The notes beneath the pieces are model-generated. The model did no database searches. It saw only the letters and a list, made by a program, of their open reading frames with translations, and was not told the origin of the DNA. A stretch of DNA of 40,618 nt, taken from contig JAALLA010000001.1 in assembly GCA_011087765.1 (NCBI GenBank), positions 25,828 to 66,445 of the forward strand. The letters are read 5' to 3'. The DNA is from Pirellulaceae bacterium. Its GTDB lineage: Bacteria > Planctomycetota > Planctomycetia > Pirellulales > Pirellulaceae. A program made the translations under genes and the position numbers. Below, in pieces: positions 35,136 to 40,618 of the stretch; positions within the stretch are counted from its first letter, which is position 1, and each line of letters opens with the position of its first letter.

Positions 35136-35281
35136 TCGAGTTGCTTTGAAAAAAGAGAGAGGGCGAAATGAAAGTTGCGAAAGTTTACCAATTGTATGGT
35201 TTTTTTTGATTGGTAAACAAATAACGGTCGATAAATCCGAAGCATGCACTTTGCATGTTAATTTCATTGGGGGATGAACGA

Positions 35282-35896
35282 ATGATTCGATTTTGCTTGA
35301 TCTTAACAGGTTTGACTATTTCAGCGATGTCAATTGGCTGTTGTGGCCCGATTGGGTGTGGTGTGGATATTTCCATGGGGCACAACAACTGTGGTGGTGT
35401 CGAATGTATGGAGCCTGTTTATCGTCCCCTCGACAGTGTCCGGCAGCTGCGCGGACGCTGGGCATGTGGCAGCGGATGTGCTGAAACGTATTATGGAGAA
35501 TGGAGAAGCACTCCTCCTGACGCGCAAGACCCTTGTTGCGAGCACGGATGCGTAGAAACTCGTGGGTTTTGTTGGAGCGGTTGCTGGCAACCAGGTTCCT
35601 TGCTTCGCGGACTCTATGGAGTGCGTTACTGCGATGATTGCGGTTCTGACGACGGCTGTGATTGCGGCCATGGCTCGACCATGGAGTACATGGAGGAAAA
35701 GCCAATGCCAGAAACAGCAGAGCCAACGGTTGCCATGATGACAAGTGGATGCGACTGTCCCAATTGCCGCACGAGCAAGACAGTGAATACGGCTGGTTAT
35801 CCTCAGGAAGTTCAGCGATCTGCAGCGAGTTACGCACCGTCTTCGAGGACAGTCTCTTACCGAAATGCAGCCCGTTCGAGCCAGAGAATGCGTTAG
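35282..35896 (+). CDS. Cys-rich lipoprotein of unknown function
   Basis: A 204-residue protein with a lipoprotein signal (MIRFCLILTGLTISAMSIGC, Cys20). The mature part is very Cys- and Gly-rich (CCGPIGCGVDI, ACGSGCAETYYGEW, PCCEHGCVETRGFCWSGCW, YCDDCGSDDGCDCGHG, CDCPNCR), with a Ser/Arg-rich tail without cysteines. This may indicate a disulfide-rich or metal-binding surface protein. The Cys pairs echo the CDNCGDNDCGGQCG segment of the secreted protein at 15770-16342. The ATG at 35282 follows a GGGGGA ribosome site. It diverges from the lipoprotein at 34686-35135. I know no described function. Confidence 0.72.
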   Translation: MIRFCLILTGLTISAMSIGCCGPIGCGVDISMGHNNCGGVECMEPVYRPLDSVRQLRGRWACGSGCAETYYGEWRSTPPDAQDPCCEHGCVETRGFCWSGCWQPGSLLRGLYGVRYCDDCGSDDGCDCGHGSTMEYMEEKPMPETAEPTVAMMTSGCDCPNCRTSKTVNTAGYPQEVQRSAASYAPSSRTVSYRNAARSSQRMR

Positions 35897-36011
35897 TCGA
35901 TTTGCGAGGACTGCAAACGCTCCCTCAGAATAACATCGCTTAGTCGTGGATGGGTAACGAACCTGGTATGCCAGACTTTGTGCCCTGCGAATGGTTGCTT
36001 TTCAAATTCGA

Positions 36012-36365
36012 TTATCCAGGCGGCCAGGAGAGTGGTCGACGGGCGAGAATGTGCAGGTGGAGATGGTCGACGGATTGTCCTCCGTCTTTTCCGCAGTTGG
36101 CAACAACACGATAGCCGGAACCTTCAATTCCCAGCAGTCGTGCCACTTTGGGAACCGTTAGTAACAGGTGCCCTGCGAGCTCCTGATGGGCTTCGTCGAG
36201 TGAATCGACATTTACAATTTCCTGCTTGGGAATTAGCAGCACGTGAACCGGCGCTTGCGGAGAAGCATCGTGAAACGCGAGACATAAGTCGTCTTGGTAG
36301 ATAATATCTGCGGAGATCTCGCCATCAATTATCTTTTTGAAAATCGTTTTATTTTCGCTCGTCAT
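36012..36365 (-). CDS. hinT: HIT-family nucleotide hydrolase (HinT-like)
   Basis: A 117-residue histidine-triad protein. The triad is His101-x-His103-x-His105 (VDHLHLHIL), His105 being followed by Ile-Leu. The rest follows the HinT/PKCI branch: TIFKKIIDGEI at the start, YQDDLCLAFHDASPQAPVHVLLIPKQEI, and SGYRVVANCGKDGGQSV before the triad. The branch hydrolyses adenosine phosphoramidates such as aminoacyl-AMP. The start is the ATG at 36365; a TTG five codons upstream is less likely. It precedes the Cys-rich lipoprotein convergently, with a 115-base gene-free gap. The downstream end of the protein (RRPLSWPPG) matches the family. Confidence 0.93.
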   Translation of the reverse strand: MTSENKTIFKKIIDGEISADIIYQDDLCLAFHDASPQAPVHVLLIPKQEIVNVDSLDEAHQELAGHLLLTVPKVARLLGIEGSGYRVVANCGKDGGQSVDHLHLHILARRPLSWPPG

Positions 36366-36407
36366 TTTACGGTTCCACAAATGGAAGTTTAAGACTTCAG
36401 GCTTACT

Positions 36408-36674
36408 TTAGTTGGCCTCGGTCAAATCGATGGCCTGGTCTTCGATCAAGATAACGATGCCACCTCGAATGGGAAGAAGCAACGTTTGACTTTCATTAAT
36501 GTAGCCGCCTTCGAGTGGGACCGCGATGGTTTGTCCGACGCGATTGACAAGTTTTTTTTCGAGAATCTGCTGGTTAAGTGACGTGATCAAAGCAGGATCG
36601 GCAGTTTCAAGTGACGATTTTGTAACGGGACAACGAATGATTTTTGAAAATTCGGTGTCGGGATGCGAGGACAT
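36408..36674 (-). CDS. Trm112/UPF0434-like protein
   Basis: An 88-residue protein similar to the Trm112p/YcaR (UPF0434) group: FSKIIRCPVTKSSLETADPAL at the start and LLPIRGGIVILIEDQAIDL at the end. The typical zinc-binding Cys arrangement is degenerate; only the first Cys (RCPVTKSSL) is present. Trm112 in eukaryotes and archaea activates methyltransferases; the bacterial branch has no proven role. The ATG at 36674 is used; a TTG 14 codons upstream is also in frame. It lies 42 bases upstream of the HIT gene on the same strand. Confidence 0.75.
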   Translation of the reverse strand: MSSHPDTEFSKIIRCPVTKSSLETADPALITSLNQQILEKKLVNRVGQTIAVPLEGGYINESQTLLLPIRGGIVILIEDQAIDLTEAN

Positions 36675-36880
36675 GGGTGGTTCACTTTCTTGCCCTTTAG
36701 AGGGGGCTTGCAGCAATTAAGTGTCTAAGTGTCGAGGAAATTTGGGCTGCCCGATTGCAGTGGGGGAGAGGACTGCCGTTAAATTGATTGTGCGGGCAGT
36801 AAAAGTCATCTGTTTGAGTTTTCAGAATGACATTGTTTTTGCGACCAATCGAATTGGAATTATACAAATGCCAGTAATTC

Positions 36881-37600
<720 letters not shown>

Positions 37601-37757
37601 TTAAGACTACCATTGAGGGAATTAACGTCCAGATAGGAAGTCGAAATATCGCGTCTTCTCCCTTTGAGATCAACATTAAAATCAGCTTGGGGAAGGGATC
37701 GGAGCAAAGAAAATTGGACGTTCCGCGTTTATGGTTTCTAATCCTCGAGATAAAAAC

Positions 37758-38624
37758 ATGAATTCCACTCTCGATATCGCCGTAATCCAGACCACATGTA
37801 CTTCGAACGGGGAAGCGAATCTCTCGGCAACGATTGGCCAGATTGTGGACGCCGCTGGGGCTGGAGCGAAGCTGATTTGCCTTCAGGAGTTATTTGCGTC
37901 GACTTATTTTTGTCAGTCGGAGGATCATGAGCATTTTAAGTTGGCTCAGTCGATTCCCGGGGCGATCACCAATCAGTTGTCGGAGCTTGCCCGGGAGTTG
38001 CAGGTCGTCATCATCGCTCCGGTATTCGAGAGACGCGCTGCCGGGTTGTTTCATAATTCTGCGGTGATCATTGAATCCGATGGATCGCTTTTGGGAACCT
38101 ATCGAAAGATGCACATTCCTGACGACCCTTATTTTTATGAAAAGTTTTACTTCACCCCCGGGGACCTTGGTTTTCAGTGTTTTGAGACTTCCGTTGGGAA
38201 GATTGGCGTTTGTATTTGCTGGGATCAGTGGTTTCCAGAGGCAGCTCGATTGACGGCACTTCGGGGTGCTGAAGTTCTCGTCTATCCCACGGCGATTGGA
38301 TGGCAGGCGGGTGAAAAAGCGGAATTCGGCCAGAGCCAACTGGACGCGTGGCAGACGATGATGAGATCTCACGCGATTGCTAACGGTGTGTTTGTTGTTG
38401 CGCCTAATCGAGTCGGCATCGAAGAGAGTATTGAATTTTGGGGATCTTCGTTTGTGGCTGATCCGTACGGTTCGGTACTCCAAACCGCTTCGGTTGAGAA
38501 TCCGGAGACGATGGTCGTTTCTTGCGATTTATCCTTAGTCGAAACTGCCCGAACTCATTGGCCATTTTTTCGAGATCGCCGAATTGACGTTTATGATGAT
38601 CTTTCTAAACGCTGGCTCAAATGA
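37758..38624 (+). CDS. aguB: N-carbamoylputrescine amidase (carbon-nitrogen hydrolase)
   Basis: A 288-residue nitrilase-superfamily amidase. The catalytic triad is Glu44 (LICLQELFAS), Lys117 (YRKMHIPDDP) and Cys154 (CICWDQWFPEAARL). The DDPYFYEKFYFTPGD and YPTAIGW segments are typical of N-carbamoylputrescine amidase, which releases putrescine, CO2 and ammonia. Context strongly supports this: agmatine deiminase, the preceding enzyme of the pathway, is encoded next. The ATG at 37758 begins right before the conserved strand; an ATG at 37731 is in frame and cannot be excluded. The two genes lie 42 bases apart on one strand. Confidence 0.93.
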   Translation: MNSTLDIAVIQTTCTSNGEANLSATIGQIVDAAGAGAKLICLQELFASTYFCQSEDHEHFKLAQSIPGAITNQLSELARELQVVIIAPVFERRAAGLFHNSAVIIESDGSLLGTYRKMHIPDDPYFYEKFYFTPGDLGFQCFETSVGKIGVCICWDQWFPEAARLTALRGAEVLVYPTAIGWQAGEKAEFGQSQLDAWQTMMRSHAIANGVFVVAPNRVGIEESIEFWGSSFVADPYGSVLQTASVENPETMVVSCDLSLVETARTHWPFFRDRRIDVYDDLSKRWLK

Positions 38625-38666
38625 CATGATTTCCGGATCTGACCTTAAAATTGTCTCGGTGATTTA

Positions 38667-39698
38667 ATGACCCATCCTGTTCCACTGACGATGCCTGCTG
38701 AGTGGGAGCAACAGTCTGCAATTTGGTTGAGTTGGCCTCACAACCGAGAGACATGGCCCGAAAACCTGAGAGCAGCACAGCGAGAGTTTTTTAATTTGGT
38801 CGAAGCAATCGCGGCGACCGAGCGCGTGATGGTAATGGTGGACTTCGCGCAGAGTGGACCGGCGGTTAAGACGATGCGCGGTTGGAAAAATGTAACTTGC
38901 GTCGATATTCCTACCAATGATGCGTGGGCGCGGGATTATGCTCCCACTTTTGCGATTGACGCTCGAGGAGAATTGGTTGCGGTGGATTGGAGGTACAATG
39001 CTTGGGGAGGAAAATACCCTCCCTACGATCTTGATCAGCAAGTTGCCAAAAGGGTTGCTGATTATCTCGGGATTTCTCATGCATCGCCCCAATTTTGCTT
39101 CGAAGGCGGGGCTATCGAAGTTAACGATCGGGGTGTGTTACTCTGCACACGCTCGTGTGCCTTAAATCCCAATCGGAATCCCGGGCTGAAGCTCAGCCAG
39201 GTCGAATCAATTTTGAAGCAGTATCTTGGCGTTAAGATTTGTATCTGGCTGACTGGGAATCCAATCGAGGGAGATGATACCGATGGGCATATCGATCAAA
39301 TTGCTCGATTTGTAAATCCAACTACAATCGTGGTGGCGACCGAGGGCGAGAACAAGAGGTCTCGGAGCGAGGGGATCAAACAGAATCGCAAAGAATTAAG
39401 GGACCAACTGGATTTTCATGGATTGGAGGATTACCAATTGGTGGCGTTGCCTTTGCCGGGTCCCTTCACATTCTGTGGCCGAGCGATACCGGCGAGTTAT
39501 TGTAATTTTTTAATTACGAACGAATTGGTGCTCGTCCCTCAATTTGGGGTGGATGAAGATGGGCAAGCTTTGCAGATTTTAAGCCCTTTGTTTCCTGGTA
39601 GGAAAATTGTGGGGCTGCCGTCGAAAAATCTTGCGGTTGGTCTAGGCTCGTTTCATTGCCTTTCGCAACAACAACCAAAGAATCAAAAAACATTTTAA
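38667..39698 (+). CDS. aguA: Agmatine deiminase
   Basis: A 343-residue agmatine deiminase (PAD_porph family), converting agmatine to N-carbamoylputrescine and ammonia. It shows MPAEWEQQSAIWLSWPHNRETWP at the start, the substrate-binding TNDAWARDYAP, EGGAIEVND, the catalytic His in DTDGHIDQ and the nucleophile Cys331 (GLGSFHCLSQQQP), where most members have GGGNIHC. Cytoplasmic. With the amidase upstream it forms a two-step route from agmatine to putrescine. Agmatine must come from arginine decarboxylase or the environment; no decarboxylase is in the window. The C-terminal PKNQKTF tail is short and ordinary. Confidence 0.95.
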   Translation: MTHPVPLTMPAEWEQQSAIWLSWPHNRETWPENLRAAQREFFNLVEAIAATERVMVMVDFAQSGPAVKTMRGWKNVTCVDIPTNDAWARDYAPTFAIDARGELVAVDWRYNAWGGKYPPYDLDQQVAKRVADYLGISHASPQFCFEGGAIEVNDRGVLLCTRSCALNPNRNPGLKLSQVESILKQYLGVKICIWLTGNPIEGDDTDGHIDQIARFVNPTTIVVATEGENKRSRSEGIKQNRKELRDQLDFHGLEDYQLVALPLPGPFTFCGRAIPASYCNFLITNELVLVPQFGVDEDGQALQILSPLFPGRKIVGLPSKNLAVGLGSFHCLSQQQPKNQKTF

Positions 39699-39806
39699 AA
39701 TAGTGTCGCGAGTTGGGTGATCTTGCGTGTACGTTGGTTTGGGGGTCAGGTAGCTTTCCAATGTTGGAACGTCTTTATACCCTCTGATAGCCGAATCAAT
39801 TCTAAT

Positions 39807-39825
39807 AAACACCGATTGGTGTTTT
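39807..39825 (+). other. Hairpin between aguA and the Spy/CpxP-like gene
   Basis: AAACACC (39807-39813) and GGTGTTT (39818-39824) form a perfect 7-bp stem with a GATT loop and one more T. It lies about 110 bases after aguA and 34 bases before the ATG at 39859. It could be a weak terminator of the agu genes or an operator/leader element of the next gene. The stem is too AU-rich and the T-tract too short for a firm terminator call. Confidence 0.4.
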
Positions 39826-39858
39826 CACACCATATTAAGAACTTTGTCGGAGAAATTT

Positions 39859-40608
39859 ATGAGATTTTCATTCAAATTATGTTTGCCCTGTACTGTTGTA
39901 GCCCTTGCTTTTTTACTGGGTGCGACCGATCTGATGGCTCAGCCTGGCGGCGGACGAGGCGGACGAGGCGGACGAGGTGGTGGAGGTGAAGAGAGTTCAT
40001 CGAGACTGTTGCGAAATGAGGCAGTTCAGAAGGACTTGGAATTATCAGGGGAACAAATTGAACTCATCGAAGGCCTTTCGCAGGGGCGTGGTGGAGACCG
40101 CGAGTCAATTATGGCCGAGCTCGATGGTCTTTCGGGTGATGAGCGGATGGAGAAGATGCGAGAGATGCGCGATCGACGCACAGAAGAAATGAAAAAAGAA
40201 ATAAATGATATCCTTCTACCGCATCAAGTGGAGCGTCTGGAGCAGATCGCGAATCAAGCCTCTGCGCAAGGGGGAGCAAGATCTTTGATGGGTGGAAGTC
40301 TTGCGGAAAAACTGGGGATTACTGAAGAACAGAAAGAGCGACTTCGTTCAAAAGCAGAGGAGCTCCAACAAGAAATGAACGAAAAAATTGCGAAACTGAG
40401 AGCAGAAATGCAGGATGAGCTTTTGTCGGAATTGACGTCCGATCAACGGGCTCAATACCAAGAAATGATGGGCGACGCATTTAAGTTTGAGCGATCAACA
40501 CGCGGGGGAGCGAACGGTGATCGCGGCGGACCAGGTGGTGATCGGGGTGGAAATCGTGGTGGCGATCGCGGAGGTAACCGCGGTGGTGATCGTGGCAGCG
40601 ATTTTTAG
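39859..40608 (+). CDS. Spy/CpxP-like secreted protein with RGG-type repeats
   Basis: A 249-residue protein with a Sec signal peptide (about 1-29, cleaved near LMAQ). An N-terminal Gly/Arg tract (GGGRGGRGGRGGGG) comes from three 9-bp tandem repeats at 39949-39975. The central 150 residues are charged helices with LTxxQ-type motifs (ELSGEQIELIEGL, LGITEEQKERLRSK, LTSDQRAQYQEMMG), as in Spy/CpxP-family periplasmic chaperones or sensors. The tail is again Gly/Arg/Asp/Asn-rich (GGDRGGNRGGDRGG). GGAG six to eight bases before the ATG at 39859 supports the start; a TTG five codons upstream is less likely. Similar proteins with RGG tracts are frequent in planctomycetes. A chaperone-like or metal-responsive role is inferred only. 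Confidence 0.8.
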   Translation: MRFSFKLCLPCTVVALAFLLGATDLMAQPGGGRGGRGGRGGGGEESSSRLLRNEAVQKDLELSGEQIELIEGLSQGRGGDRESIMAELDGLSGDERMEKMREMRDRRTEEMKKEINDILLPHQVERLEQIANQASAQGGARSLMGGSLAEKLGITEEQKERLRSKAEELQQEMNEKIAKLRAEMQDELLSELTSDQRAQYQEMMGDAFKFERSTRGGANGDRGGPGGDRGGNRGGDRGGNRGGDRGSDF

Positions 40609-40618
40609 TTGAACCCGG

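Noticed and set aside
35136-35267. Longer N-terminus for the lipoprotein at 34686-35135
   Set aside because: The added residues are not a leader and would place the lipobox in the middle of the protein.
36772-36800. ACTGCC/GGCAGT inverted repeat upstream of the Trm112-like gene
   Set aside because: Only six pairs with a 17-base loop and no T-tract; likely by chance.

Overview
The window looks like chromosomal DNA of a planctomycete, probably a Pirellulales-type marine or aquatic lineage. The evidence is two DUF1501 proteins with twin-arginine leaders, a 1359-residue PSCyt1/DUF1549/DUF1553 protein, a secreted sulfatase, several small secreted or lipoprotein families of unknown function, and mid-range GC. 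I see no tRNA, rRNA, CRISPR array, insertion sequence, integrase or phage gene. It reads as stable chromosome, not an island.

Layout. 1-1448: the probable last codons of a lost upstream gene, then a DUF1501 protein. 1.9-5.4 kb: a Ski2-like helicase overlapping a secreted beta-propeller protein. 5.5-10.5 kb (minus): an iduronate-2-sulfatase-like sulfatase, two secreted proteins (one with a LecA/PA-IL-like lectin domain) and a two-domain fasciclin protein with a clear intrinsic terminator. 10.9-15.4 kb (minus): both subunits of a type IIA topoisomerase, ParC first and then ParE. 15.8-17.2 kb (plus): two small secreted proteins, a strong terminator and a 32-codon ORF. 17.4-23.8 kb (minus): a six-gene operon of VWA protein, TPR protein, TolQ/ExbB, two TolR/ExbD and a large TPR protein. 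24.1-25.7 kb: a small ORF, an alpha/beta hydrolase and a DUF2752 membrane protein. 25.8-31.4 kb (plus): the PSD1-type protein with a C-terminal LamG-like domain, overlapping the second DUF1501 gene. 31.4-33.9 kb (minus): a TrkH potassium transporter with a large insertion and a four-helix membrane protein. 34-36 kb: two lipoproteins and a divergent Cys-rich lipoprotein. 36-37.6 kb (minus): HIT hydrolase, Trm112/UPF0434-like protein and dethiobiotin synthase. 37.7-39.7 kb (plus): N-carbamoylputrescine amidase and agmatine deiminase, which together turn agmatine into putrescine. 39.9-40.6 kb: a Spy/CpxP-like secreted protein with RGG-type repeats at both ends.

The best candidate for an undescribed system is the 17.4-23.8 kb operon. 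Its first protein joins a TonB-like N-terminal transmembrane helix (Ser-x3-His-x6-Leu pattern) to a VWA domain with an intact metal site. The same operon encodes a TolQ/ExbB-type motor subunit, two TolR/ExbD proteins that both keep the membrane aspartate, and two secreted helical-repeat proteins. I infer a proton-motive-force-driven envelope machine with VWA in TonB's place; its substrate is unknown. Secondary points of interest are the roughly 120-residue TrkH insertion, the lysine-rich tail and reversed gene order of the topoisomerase, the lectin-like protein, and several unexplained inverted or tandem repeats.
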